A stretch of 64,000 nucleotides of DNA from Warburgia ugandensis (Eukaryota > Streptophyta > Magnoliopsida > Canellales > Canellaceae), in contig CP141130.1 of NCBI GenBank assembly GCA_035236585.1, positions 74,409,944 through 74,473,943 on the forward strand. The letters run 5' to 3'. The first letter of the stretch is position 1. Each line of letters starts with the position of its first letter. The position numbers and the translations under genes are program-made. The notes beneath the pieces are model-generated. The model was not told the origin of the DNA. It saw only the letters and a program-made list of their open reading frames with translations, and ran no database searches. This document shows positions 54,301-64,000 of the stretch, one piece after another.

Positions 54301-56964
54301 TCCTTACTATAGCCTTATTTTCAAAACATTCATTCCCTTAAACAAGATGAAGTTACAATTTATGGACATATAGGATCAATGTGAAGAGTTCCAAGAAATG
54401 GAAGGCCATGACTGATGCAAACAGAAAAAGCCACAAAATAAGTCATCTAATCCATCTTTGATCAATGATTAATTGAATGACCATCATCCTAGGCATAGAA
54501 ACGGAAACAGCAATTTTCAACCAAAAACCTTGAAGCAACTGCTTTTTTAGGAGCACTTCTTGCCCCAAATCCAGAAGCGTATCCTAGATAACTTCATATA
54601 AATACCAAAAATTTCAACACAACTACAAAAATACCATAGTTGGCAAAGGAAAAACTAATTCTCCTAGTTATATACTTCACACAAAATCTTCACATACCAC
54701 CTGCAGTCTAAACCTTGATCCAGATACAAAACTACAGCCTCATCAGATGAAATGAGAGTGAAACACAAAAGTCAAAACTCCACAATCTATGATTAACGAC
54801 CCTATTAATAGATGAAGAGAAGTAACACAGAAACAAATTATATGAGGAACACAAACAGAAAGGGAAAAGCCTTAATCCGTGATGCTTAAATGTGAGATCT
54901 TTAATTTCCCACATCAGCTTAAGAGTGAACTAATTTTTCAATTAAATACTTGTTGTGTTTAGCAACGAATTAGATAGTCCAAATACGTGAATAATGTTAA
55001 AATATTTGAATAGTGTTAAATGAAATTGATAATAGTGCTTCAATCCCCAGTTCTAAAGGGAGGCAACCTCGGTGCACAAAACTTCCGCATATGCGAGGTC
55101 CAGGGAAGGGGCGGACCACAAGGGTCAACAGTTCACAGCCTTACCTTGCATTTTGCAAGAGGCTGTTTCCACGCCTTGAACCCGTGACCTCAAGGTCACA
55201 CGGCAACAACTCTATCATTGCGCCAAGAGGTTCTATGACAACTGAATCCCCAGTTCTACGTAATGTATATCCATCTGTTTATCATATCTCAAAAGTTTGA
55301 GAACAATTGGAAAAGTGAGATGCTTATAAAAGAAGATAAAATGATAAGAAATACATAAAGACAGAGGAGGTAGAACTGGCGCAGGATTGTGAGGTGAGCC
55401 TAATTGAAAGCTAAGATCTTCTGTGGCTTTCTTCTATTATCTGTGTACTTTTCCTTTCCAGTAGCACACTTCATGAAAGAGTATCTTTCAAGAAAACACA
55501 TTTCGTGAAAAGTTAATAACTTAATTCTGCCATGATTCACAAAGAATTAAAGAAAGTAGAATCTTGCAAACTGACTGAGAATAACATTATCTTGAAGCAA
55601 ATTGCACTTGATTCATATATATGAAACAAAAGACTTAGTAATTTAATACCTCATAACTATAAGTTTTTACATGGTGGAATCTGAACCCCCAATGTATTCT
55701 CCAACTTTATTTTACTGTACTATAAATAAATTTATGCATGCATAAGTAACATGTTTTCAATTTTAAAAAGTTCTCATATTTTTACCTAACTTTTCAAGGA
55801 AGCTAAACTTGATAATTGTAGGTTGGAATTGGATAATCGATTAAGAAATGCATGTGGAAACACAAATGCAGAGCCATAGACATGTAAACCTAGAATTGCT
55901 TGAGGCAAAAGCATCTCTCCCCTCTTCTTAGTTTTATTTCCTTGGTAGCTTTTGATTGTTTTAAGTTACTTATTTTGTATAATGTGGCCCTTAGACTTGA
56001 ACAAAACCTTTACAAGAAGAACACTTTCTTGAATTTTAGGATATCCTCATTTAAGAACTTAGATGAACTAAAAGAAAAAACCCAAGATACCCCTACTAAA
56101 ATGGCTTCTCAAAAACCCCTGAACTAACTTAAGACTGAAAAAACTTACAAACTCGCAAGCTTTTCTCCTCCTTTCTTCCTTCTTTATCTGCAGAACCTAG
56201 TGAATGGAAGGGACAAACATACAACTGTCAAGTTTTTCTCGTTTCTTCCTTTTCCAGCTGCAGAACCTATTGACTGAATAGAAAACCATCAATTGGATGG
56301 TTTCTAAAAATTAGTACAGAGAAAAAAGAGAGCCCACTTTTTTCTACCCTTTGCGCACCTTTTGCTGCAAAATGCTGAGGTCTTTTAGCCCGAAATAAAC
56401 AAGTTTTATCCTGAAATCTTCTCCAACTATATCAAGCACCCTCAATCTTCTCACTCCCAAAAGGAACAAACGACACTATAAACACTCATCAAATACCACC
56501 CCAAAAGAATCCCCCAACTAAATCAACCACCCGAAATCTTCTCATTCCCGAAAAAGAACAAACGACACGATACACTCATCAAATACCAGACCAAAACTGA
56601 ATTTCACCAAGATTCATTAAATTGGCATCACACTATCAGCACATCACTTAACAGAAGTATCCAATTCAGACCTACCATCCCTCGTATGCAAATACTATGA
56701 ACATCAACTAATCAAAGTCCCCAACCACTCAAAAACAAAAGCCAAAACCCAGACGTCGATGCCAATATTAACAGCTAACAGATCGACAAATCAAACAAAC
56801 AAGGTGTCAAGAAAACATAACTATAAGTTAAAAGCCGCAGATTCTACTACCATTTAGGGTTCCATGAGAAGAATTACAATCATACAAATGCAGATCCATT
56901 TCTAAAAAATAATAATTGAGTTTTGGGTCTAAGAGGTTTAAATACATTAGACATAATAAAGAGC

Positions 56965-57011
<47 letters not shown>

Positions 57012-57451
57012 AAACATGATGGACGGAAAACCACTTGTGGGTTTCATAGATTTCAACCCATTTGGCATAATTAAAAGAAGAGAAGAAACGACAGAGAAAG
57101 AAAGAAAAAGAGAGGCATACTGTTAAGCTCATCCAGCCATCTTTGTACGCTTTCAAAGGTAGTTCTTCTGCTAATATCATAAACAATTAGAGCACCAACA
57201 GCACCCCTATAATAAGCCGAAGTAACAGCACGAAACCGTTCTTGCCCTGCAGTGTCCCAAATCTGAGCTTTCACTTCTTTTCCCTGTATATCCATACTCT
57301 GGGTCTGAAATTCCACCCCTATCGTAGCCTTGGAGTTCATATTAAATTCATTCCTAGCATATCTAGACAACAAGTTAGACTTTCCAACAGCAGAATCGCC
57401 TATGATCACGATCTTGAAGAGGTACTCCTCTCCTTCTTCTTCTTCTGCCAT
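48335..57451 (-). CDS. RABA5: RABA5-type small GTPase (Rab11 class), two exons, 214 aa
   Basis: Exon 1 is 57451-57121 and exon 2 is 48648-48335, joined by a GT-AG intron inside the Thr codon of 'DELNTHSDTTVA'. The total is 645 nt including TAG. All GTPase motifs are intact: P-loop GDSAVGKS (18-25), switch I Thr in [10 protein letters not shown] (about 39-48), WDTAGQE (65-71), NKCD (124-127) and ETSAL (152-156). It ends in CC (213-214), the site for geranylgeranylation and membrane anchoring. The acidic start [16 protein letters not shown] and the sequence [20 protein letters not shown] match the plant RABA5 subgroup as I recall it, closest to the A5c (ARA4) type. RABA proteins act at the trans-Golgi and recycling endosome, directing vesicles to the plasma membrane, cell plate or cell edges. 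The normal length and intact motifs indicate a working gene. The subtype letter is not certain. Confidence 0.96.
49921..50533. repeat. tandem duplication, two units of about 314 bp
   Basis: 'tctatagcaaaga' begins at 49921 and again at 50235. The two units agree almost base for base through 'ccctggaaacaaacca', 'aaccctaataggaagtcaca', 'aaaacagggtgttctaacca' and 'tcatttggttgttcag'. Only scattered substitutions separate them, so the event is recent relative to other repeats here. Confidence 0.93.
50713..51043. repeat. tandem duplication, two units of about 165 bp
   Basis: 'attttgcccatttactttgt' starts both units (50717 and 50885). Each continues with 'gtcacaggaaac', 'cttgagatggttgtct', 'aaatatatgctg' and 'cagtcacta'. 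The units have diverged more than the neighbouring 314 bp pair. Confidence 0.88.
51163..51295. repeat. short direct repeat pair, period about 96 bp
   Basis: 'ttgacatttctgagattgtc' with 'aaggcacccagcagagga' recurs as 'ttgacatttcttagattgtc' with 'aagatacccagaaga'. It is a third tandem event in the same 1.4 kb of intron. Confidence 0.75.
51760..51840 (+). mobile_element. tRNA-like SINE head, second family
   Basis: Reads 'gggcttgagcacttaggcaa' then 'gatgattaaggg' (A-box-like), and 'caaaggttgtgggttcaagt' plus 'cctctca' (good B box). It resembles the copies at 45550 and 52301. Confidence 0.55.
52301..52380 (+). mobile_element. tRNA-like SINE head, second family
   Basis: Reads 'gggctcttagccaagctggt' then 'tatatgctcc' (A box), and 'cacagccaagaggttgtaga' plus 'ttgaaatcca' (weak B box). 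It is the best A box of the three related copies. An (agaaga)n-like A/G stretch follows at about 52,460-52,495. Confidence 0.55.
55058..55230 (-). mobile_element. Au-type SINE copy, - strand, within the RABA5 intron
   Basis: Same orientation as the gene. On the - strand: 'ctcttggcgcaatgatag', 'gtgtgaccttgaggtcacgg' and 'gttcaaggcgtgg', 'cagcctcttgcaaaatgcaa', 'ggtccgccccttcc', 'cgcatatgcggaagttttg', 'gtgcaccgaggttgcc'. Well preserved apart from the very 5' end. It starts about 1.9 kb after the intron donor and does not touch the splice sites. Confidence 0.94.
56968..57008. repeat. (GA)n microsatellite near the RABA5 donor site
   Basis: About 20 uninterrupted GA units, 113 bp into the intron. 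On the transcribed strand this is a polypyrimidine (TC)n run. ORFs across it are spurious. Confidence 0.95.
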
Positions 57452-57501
57452 ATCACCACTTCCTTTTCTCTTCTTCTGATTCTTCTACTTCTTCTTTCTC
57501 T

Positions 57502-57508
57502 ATATACG
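57502..57508 (-). promoter_or_regulatory. probable TATA box of the RABA5-type gene
   Basis: On the - strand 'tatatag' in 'cctcgtatatagagaaagaa', about 50 bp before the start codon. A CT/GA-rich leader follows, common in plant promoters. The predicted leader would be only about 20-25 nt, so a different start of transcription is possible. Confidence 0.45.
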
Positions 57509-58250
57509 AGGGTCGTTCTGGATTTTGATTCTTTCTTGAGAAGTGTTATTTGGGTTGCTTCTGTTCCTATTCTTCTTTTGCTTTGGCTGGAGGGAAGGAA
57601 GGATGAGAAGGGAGGAAGATCTCCGGGTTCTGGAATCTGCTATTATCTGTTTGCTTGTTTCTTTTGGGGAAGACAGCTGAAATGCAAGGGTATGGAATGT
57701 GGAAGAGAGGAGGAATAGTGGGAGGCAGGCAGGGCCTGTGAGGATATGATGGAGTGCAGGCTGGCGTTGCTGGCTAGGTGAGAAACTTGACTTTGTGGGG
57801 GGGGGGGGGAAAGGGGTGGCTTTATCAATTTGCAGACACGAGTCAATGAGTCTGTCCTCTTCGTTTGGGCGTCTGAAGCTGACTTTTCGCTGGAAGGACG
57901 ATTATGTCCTTGGTCCCCATTTTGTGGGCGGGGTTTATCCATCACTGACGACCACACAAACTGTGGATGAGATTAGCCGTAAAATGTTTGGATAAAATTG
58001 TTCACGTATAAAATATGGGAATAATCTTAAAACCTTGTTTCTGCTTGTTTTTAAATAAGTTTATCCCTGCTTTGCCTCTGTAAAAGTAATTAAGGGGAAG
58101 AAAATCACCATCCATGAATAATATAAGCTACAAATTGTTATCCCCATTCCAAGAAACAACCCCTTATTCCAATTGAAGTGCAAGTTCCCAAACAACTCAA
58201 AAAGTAATCACTTACTTCTTCTTCTTTCTTTTTTTTTTATTTTTCTTTTA
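57509..58250. other. upstream region of the RABA5-type gene
   Basis: The promoter side of the - strand gene. It holds a run of about 13 G at about 57,797-57,809. ORFs at 57.24-57.99 kb overlap exon 1 antisense or lie in GC-richer promoter sequence, and have no recognisable domain. Confidence 0.5.
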
Positions 58251-58420
58251 CAATATAAGTTGTCGTCATGTAATCTTAAGGTCACGGGTTCAGAGCATAG
58301 AAACAACCTCTTGTAAAAAATACAAGGTAAGACTGCGTACTATAGGCTTTTGTGGTCCACCCTTTCCTCGAACATCGCATAAGCAGGAGGTTCATGAGCC
58401 AGGGCTGCCCTTTGGTATTT
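58251..58420 (+). mobile_element. Au-type SINE copy, + strand, diverged
   Basis: 'caatataagttgtcgtcatg', 'cttaaggtcacgggttcag', 'caacctcttgtaaaaaatac', 'cttttgtggtccaccctttc', 'gcataagcaggaggttcatg', 'ggctgccctttgg'. The A-box head is largely lost. It lies about 800 bp upstream of the RABA5-type start codon. Confidence 0.88.
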
Positions 58421-60059
58421 TTTATTTTTTTCTGTTTTTAATTGGGAGCTCATATACCCAATATATTTTTATAAACACAACCTTTTAATACTTATCGGCA
58501 AATTGCTCTCAACTTACATCCTTGCCAAATGTATTCCGAGAAATCCCCTCTCAACGTGCAATAGTTTTTATATTTTTTAAATGTTAAAGCTAGTATCTTA
58601 TTTTTAAACACCAGCTTTTTCACAATTTTCTTCGATTTGAGACTTCCAATTTTGTCTGGCCTCCTACATTTAGCCTTTCTTATAAATAAATAAAAAATTA
58701 TCCCAATTTGATGATTTTAACTACTTAATTTTTATGTTTTTAGATATTAATGGTCAAGATTCAAACTAGGAGGAAACATAGGTTAATAAGCATCCAATCA
58801 GAGTGATTTTTGTTATGTAGGTCATCCAAAGGAGTGTGAACAAAATGAAATAGTAGATCATCTGAAAATTATGCCAAAAATCTAGGGGGGAAAAGCATAT
58901 GAAAATAAGATACAATCCTAATTTTAATATGCTAGAAAGTGTAATTCTGTGGTTGAATCTCAAGAAAATTGTACTTTTGTGTGATATTATTAGTCTTGGG
59001 AATCTAGGCTTGTGAGTATGCCGCAGTTGCAAGGGCATAGTCATGAAATTCTTTGAATAGTTGAAAATTTATCAACAAAAGTCCCTAGATTTTTATATCT
59101 TGACTTTTTTTAACAAATCATAAGGCTTTCTATTTTTCAAATTCAAAATAATAAAAGTAAATTGCAAATAATTTACATAAATTTGCCCAATAAAACTTAA
59201 ATTTTACAAATAATTTGCCAAATTCTCAAATAAAGTTCATCAATCTAGTTAAAAATTCAAATGAAAAGCTTAAACTCATATCTAAAATTGATTTTCTCTA
59301 TTTCTAAAATATTGTGTGAGCATTTGCAAATTTTACAAATATTCTGTTAGTTAATTTATTCTCGAATCTAAACTTTGTGACTGTGAGCAAAAGTGAGCTT
59401 GAATGGTATAAGTTATATCTTTAAAGCTACTCAAAGATATGTATTTCTCCCGGCGTGACTATTTATCAAACATTGTGATTTTTTTTTAAAGTCTATATAA
59501 ACTAATAAGATTATAATTTTCTTAAATCTCTTCTAATTAATAAATTTTATCTTTTTAATGAAAAATAATTTTTATAGGTAAGCAATAAATTGAAGCTACA
59601 ACTTCTTGACTATGAAACAAAGCTCAAAGAGAGAAGCAAATAAGAAAGATTAAATTTGATGGTATTTTAGGAGAAAAAAGGGAAGGATAGAGAGAAAACA
59701 AGAAGGAAGAGTTGGCAGTTGTTAAAGAGAAAAAAGGAAACAAAATAATAATAAAATAAAATCTAATAAATCAATTGAAATTTAGAAAACCTTCCATCCC
59801 AAGGCTATTAATTTAACAATAAAATCTTGAAACGAAAAGATTGTATACGTTACTGAATTTCAATGGGTTTGATTTTTATCAAATTGGGGGGATTGTGTTT
59901 GTCTTGATGAGATGATCATAATCTCTTAATGCATCAAACAAGATTTTTTTTAATCTTTTTTTTTTTTCCTTTTTTTTTATGAATGACGAGATTGTATTGA
60001 TCCAAGGGAGCATATGAAAGGTCTATCAAGCGGATTTTATGGGTGTTATCCCCAACCCT
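58421..60059. other. intergenic, strongly AT-rich, no gene seen
   Basis: Runs of T at 59,945-59,978 and many A/T words. Nothing recognisable. Confidence 0.5.
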
Positions 60060-60210
60060 CGTAAATATTGTCATTATGTGACCTTGAGGACACGGATTCA
60101 AGGCGTGGAATCAGCTTCTTGCAAAATGAAGATAAGGCTGTCTACTATAGGCCCTTGTAGTCTGTCCCTTCTCCAGACCCCAGGAGCTTCGAGGACTGGG
60201 GCTGTCCTTT
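60060..60210 (+). mobile_element. Au-type SINE copy, + strand
   Basis: 'cattatgtgaccttgaggac' and 'acggattcaaggcgtgg' (B box), 'cttcttgcaaaatgaag', 'cccttgtagtctgtccctt', then a shortened 3' part 'caggagcttcgaggactggg'. The hairpin near the 3' end is deleted. Confidence 0.88.
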
Positions 60211-61013
60211 GTCCCCAACACATAAATTTCCAAGGAACAAGGAGCAGACCCACTAAAACCTTTACCGGGGTTTGCAGGGCATCGTGTCCGTTGATCTAAT
60301 TGGCCATCGCGATTTCAGGCAATTGATTTCACTCCCAACCAAGATCGAGTTTCTTAGGCTTTGGATCAATAACCTCATCTCATGGATCTCCCGTAATTTA
60401 GCTTAAGGACCAACAAGCAGGGACAGATATGTCATTTAGGAAAGCGGCAGGTCGTATATATTTTCCATCCCCAGCTGCTAACTTAGGGGCGAACATGTAT
60501 AATTCTTTTAATGGGCGGTTGTAAAATTGGCGCCGCGATTCCAGCGATACGCTAATATTAAAATAATGCACGATGGATATTGATAATTACAGCCCCTTTC
60601 CGATGAATCACAAGTGAGAGTGAAAAGGAAATTAAAGGCATTAAAGCCCTCAAAATCCAAGTACACCCCCGAGAAAGGCAGAAGCACCGGCTTTCATGGC
60701 AGGTGGGGGGTGGTTCGTGGGCTGCCTTTAACATAAATTTCGGTTGCCTTTCTATTGAAGGCGACTTCTGACCTTCCCAATGTCTCCAACCAAGGTCCAT
60801 GCAGGTTAGACATACTGGTCGAGCGGGTATGGCTCATAAATTTTTGGGTTCGGGTTTAAGGTCAGTTTTGGCTCAATGTTACATCGGTCAAGGTTCGAAC
60901 CCATCTGACTTACAATTTTATTCTACTAAAACGTTCCTGCATGTAACGTTTCACGGAAGTTCTTACATTAAGCTTGAGAAATGATGATCATTTAGCAACT
61001 ACTTATTGAAAAA
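60211..61013. other. intergenic, no gene assigned
   Basis: GC-richer than its flanks around 60.24-60.80 kb. Short ORFs without family signatures. A perfect B-box-like 'ggttcgaaccc' at 60892-60902 has no convincing A box before it. Confidence 0.45.
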
Positions 61014-61187
61014 GAGTCTTGGCTCAATGGTAAAGTTGTCCTCGTGTAACCTTAAGTCACTGGTTTAAGACATGAAAATAGTCTCTTACAAAAACACAAG
61101 GTAAAGCGGCATAGTATAGACCCTTGTGGTCCGCCCTCCTCCGAACCCAGCATAGGCGAGAGCTTTATGCACTGGGCTGCCCTTTTT
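61014..61187 (+). mobile_element. Au-type SINE copy, + strand, near full length
   Basis: 'gtcttggctcaatggtaaag' (A box), 'gtgtaaccttaagtcactgg' and 'tttaagacatg' (diverged B box), 'agtctcttacaaaaacacaa', 'cccttgtggtccgccct', 'cataggcgagagctttatgc', 'actgggctgcc' and a T run. Confidence 0.92.
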
Positions 61188-61574
61188 ATTGAATTTTCAT
61201 TTTTTTTCCCCTGGAAAAGAACTTAATCCGCTTCTCTTGAATTTCCATTATTTGTTTTGGATTTTATTAGATGTGAGTTGGAAGTTGCACAATAAATTGC
61301 CCATTAAAGGCAAAATGGATTCACAGATCAAATCCAATTCGATCCGTTGTAGATCCAAACAGATTGGATACACTATCTATTTTTAAACAGATTAAAAATT
61401 TTAATCCATATGCGATCTGCATCCGAATAAAGAATTTGCTAATAATCTATGATAACAGAAATTAATATATACATACATAATACCATTTAATGCCCCATTA
61501 AATCCTTCACGGTATTGGGTTCAAAATTCGTAAACATTATCGGGTTTCATATCTATTAATATGTGATTGTGTAA
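61188..61574. other. intergenic, no gene seen
   Basis: Short AT-rich stretch between SINE copies. Confidence 0.45.
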
Positions 61575-61684
61575 ATGGGGTCCGAGGAAGGGGTGGGCCA
61601 GAAGGGTCTAGTATGTAACTTTATCTAGCATTTTGTAATTATCTTCATAACTCGTGGTTTCAAGGCCACACAATGACAACTCCT
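61575..61684 (-). mobile_element. Au-type SINE fragment, - strand
   Basis: Middle part only. On the - strand: 'gtgtggccttgaaaccacga', 'caaaatgctagataaag', 'cccttctggcccacccctt', 'cctcggacccc'. Head and 3' tail are absent. Confidence 0.75.
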
Positions 61685-62491
61685 AGAATACATCATTTGC
61701 CGTATAAATAATGGATCACCGTTGTTCAAGGGAACATGTGCCACGCATTCCCATAGGCTTATTGTTTAGTATTATGGTCTTATTCAAGCTAGGAAACATT
61801 CTCCTTGCCAAACTCCCACACATGATGTACCCGTGTGGACTCACAACCCCCTTTTGCTACTAAAATATGGACCATGGTTTGTGGGTATCTTCTGAATTGG
61901 TGACAATGAACATAATTAAGTCTAATTAATGGTCAAAGTTAGGTCTTTCACAGGTAATGTGTGTGTAACCGAGACTGTTTAATAAGAGGGAGCATCATTA
62001 GGTGAGGCGCATGTTCTCGGTTGAATTAACATCTCACCCGTATGTCTTCTTCTTCTTTTTTTCAAATACATATATAAAAGAAAACAAAATTTTACTTTGG
62101 TGAATCATCTCATTCACAAGCCTTACCAAAACCTATAAATTAGCATAGCGGCGCAAGAAGGGCTTCTCTCGTGGTACTTAGTAGGTCATGGGTTGGAGAT
62201 GTGTATGTTTTCAATATTAAAAAAATGTATTGTTTTTTTAAACTCATAAATAATTCGTACTAGGTAAAGAGAAATGCCATTTTCACGTCAAAACACATGT
62301 AGCTATCTCTGCCAACATTTAAAAAAATATAATAATTGATTTTTAAATAAATCCTAAATAATTCGTACTAGGTAAAAGGAAAACGTCATTTTTATCTCAA
62401 AATACATCTACCAACAAGGCACCCCTCCCGTTCGGTCACCAATGGAGGTTCCAGGTGGCATTTTCCCCTTTATTGAGAGATTTCATCTTAA
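61685..62491. other. intergenic, no gene seen
   Basis: Contains a near-duplicate phrase, 'ataattcgtactaggtaaa' at about 62,249 and 62,358, marking a local tandem event of about 109 bp. A weak tRNA-like stretch lies at 62,145-62,205. Confidence 0.45.
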
Positions 62492-62670
62492 GGGGAGCCT
62501 TGGTGCAATGGTAAAGTTATCGCAATGTGATCTTAAGGTCATGGGTCCAAGGTATTGAAATAGTCTAATGCAAAAATGCAAGGTAAGGTTGCATACTATA
62601 TACCCTCTATGGTCTGCTCCTTCCCTAAACCCTTCATAGGCAAGAGCTTCGTGCATTGTGACTGCCCTTT
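62492..62670 (+). mobile_element. Au-type SINE copy, + strand, full length
   Basis: 'ggggagccttggtgcaatgg' head with A box, 'atgtgatcttaaggtcatgg' and 'gtccaaggtattg' B box, 'gtctaatgcaaaaatgcaag', 'ctctatggtctgctccttcc', 'cataggcaagagcttcgtgc', 'actgccctttggggg'. It has both ends and all blocks. Confidence 0.93.
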
Positions 62671-63230
62671 GGGGGATTTCAGCTTGATTGATTTAGGACT
62701 TAATATGTTAGTCTATACTTTGCTTCATTAAGTCTTAAATCTGCTTGAAATCTCCCAATGCCACCTTGAACCTTTGACCAAGCCTACTAAGGAAAGTAAC
62801 ATTGTTTTTTTTTTTTTTTTTCTTTTCTTTCAATGGTATATATACACGCCCATGCACAATCTCAAACCTTGGCCACCCATGTGAGGGGCTTCTTATGCCA
62901 TTGTGCTAGGAAGGCTTTGGTGCAAGGAGAGAGGCCTTGTTGCTTGTGACCAACTATGCTAGACTGCTTTCAGGTTTCTTAACTAGTTTTTGTGCTAAGA
63001 AATAAAAGGAAAAATGGCATGAAACCAGGCCTATTTCTCCTGGAGGCTGAGACAGCAATAGGAAGAAGAAAACGCGTTACTGGGAAATGAGCTCTCCTTT
63101 TACATGGTTAGGTAAAACCCATGCACCTTCTGCTATGTTTTCTACATTCACATGTTTAGGCAAAGCAAATTTTAATTAGTATTTAAAATTTTTAAAATAA
63201 AATTTTCATAAAGATATCTACTGTATAAAA
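62671..63230. other. intergenic, no gene seen
   Basis: A T run of about 18 at about 62,804-62,821. No gene. Confidence 0.45.
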
Positions 63231-63406
63231 GGGCAGCCCCGTGCATGAAGCTCTCGCATATGCAAAGTCTGGGAAAGGCATGGACCACAAGGGTCCACAG
63301 TATATAGTTTTACCATGCATTTTTGCAAGAGACTATTTTCTTGCCTTAAACTCATAAACTCAAGGTAACAACACGATAATTCTACCATTGCACCAAGAAT
63401 CTCCTT
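63231..63406 (-). mobile_element. Au-type SINE copy, - strand, near full length
   Basis: On the - strand: 'ggagattcttggtgcaatgg', 'gttgttaccttgagtttatg' (diverged B box), 'tctcttgcaaaaatgcatgg', 'cccttgtggtccatgccttt', 'catatgcgagagcttcatgc', 'acggggctgccc'. The ORF across it is spurious. Confidence 0.9.
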
Positions 63407-64000
63407 CAACTATATACTAAGCAAAATAGCTAGTCACCTCACTCGCTCATGTGTAGCCTCTAGAGGATTTCTCCTTTTGAGTTTTTCATAAGTTTTTTAA
63501 TTTTGATTTATTTTATTTTATCTTGCCTTATTAGTTAGATAAATGGGCCTATAGAAAATTTGCATATTTTTTTTAGTAGCATGTCCATTTCTTAACTCTC
63601 TCTTTCATCTCTAACCTTTTTTAAAATCTATTTGTAAACTCTTTTTCTATTTTGTAGGTATTTTCCCTAGAATCTCTTTATATTGTACTTTTAAAATTGA
63701 CAATCAAACTTCATCTTAATGATCAAAGTCGTCCATCTAATCTATATTAATGTAAACCAATAGATCTCTATATTAATTTAAATAAAGAAATATGAACATC
63801 GTCTTGATGATCAAAGCCATTTATTTAATGGTCTATATTAATGTAAACAAATAAATTATTATATTAATACAAAGAAATCCTAAGAGTAAAAACTTGTTCC
63901 TCAAATGGGAAACCTCTCTTAATGATCTAAATCATCTAATGATCTAAGCCATTCATTTAATTTATCTATATCAATGTTGAAAAAGAAATCTTGATAGAAA
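63407..64000. other. intergenic to window end
   Basis: AT-rich. 'atgatcaaag' followed by 'catttaat...tctatattaatgtaaac' recurs near 63,719, 63,809 and 63,923, so a weak tandem repeat of roughly 90-110 bp runs to the edge. It resembles the 'gatcaa'-rich style of 1-5 kb. Confidence 0.45.

Larger units (their letters stand above)
48649..57120 (-). other. 8,472 bp intron of the RABA5-type gene
   Basis: The donor reads AACA/GTATGC and the acceptor TCTTGCAG/CACATT on the - strand. The intron carries an Au-SINE (55058-55230), two tRNA-like repeats (51760, 52301), three tandem duplications (49.9-51.3 kb) and a (GA)n run close to the donor. ORFs inside it, up to 104 aa, show no recognisable domain, so I see no nested gene. 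It is far longer than a typical plant intron. Confidence 0.93.

Noticed and set aside
57242-57718. 158 aa + strand ORF overlapping exon 1 of the RABA5-type gene
   Set aside because: It is antisense to the GTPase exon and its promoter; the Phe/Leu/Ser-rich composition reflects the CT-rich leader.
60885-60905. B-box-like 'ggttcgaaccc' as a tRNA gene or SINE
   Set aside because: No matching A box at tRNA spacing and no paired acceptor stem.

Overview
The window is nuclear DNA of a flowering plant. The evidence is two intron-bearing plant genes with GT-AG introns, many copies of a plant tRNA-derived SINE of the Au type, hAT transposon remains, and a 4.6 kb piece of plastid DNA decaying in the nucleus. 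Most of the DNA is AT-rich and non-coding, with long intergenic stretches and one 8.5 kb intron, which suggests a fairly large, repeat-rich genome. I cannot name the species or decide between monocot, eudicot and magnoliid.

Layout. 1-17.8 kb: no convincing gene. It holds a purine-rich tract (2.85-3.79 kb), two minisatellites (4.86-5.17 and 7.69-8.27 kb), two long compound microsatellites (10.3 and 10.9 kb), one Au-SINE and one unidentified coding-like fragment (13.4 kb). 17.8-25.2 kb: a SINE-like 3' domain, an unassigned ORF, then a plastid insertion of about 4.6 kb keeping the order psaJ-trnP-trnW-petG-petL-psbE-psbF-psbL-psbJ-petA. It abuts a broken two-exon host gene fragment. 25.45-29.94 kb: a 4,493 bp non-autonomous hAT-type element with a perfect 8 bp target-site duplication and two subterminal arrays of palindromic repeats. 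30-42 kb: Au-SINEs, a hAT transposase remnant and a truncated UTP6-like gene copy.

43.2-57.5 kb contains the two genes that look intact. One is a six-exon pirin gene (+ strand, 297 aa, metal-binding cupin). The other is a two-exon RABA5-type small GTPase gene (- strand, 214 aa) whose single intron is 8.47 kb and carries an Au-SINE, two tRNA-like repeats and several tandem duplications. They are transcribed toward each other, about 3.7 kb apart, and nothing suggests a shared pathway. 57.5-64 kb is intergenic and dense in Au-SINE copies (six in about 5.2 kb).

The most informative signals are the methylation-type decay of the plastid insertion, the hAT element with mirrored hairpin arrays, the Au-SINE load (15 copies or fragments), the UTP6 fragment, and the unidentified pseudogene next to the plastid insertion. 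I found no CRISPR array, no operon of bacterial type, no intact transposase and no convincing new molecular system. Family assignments were made from memory of protein and repeat families, without a database search.
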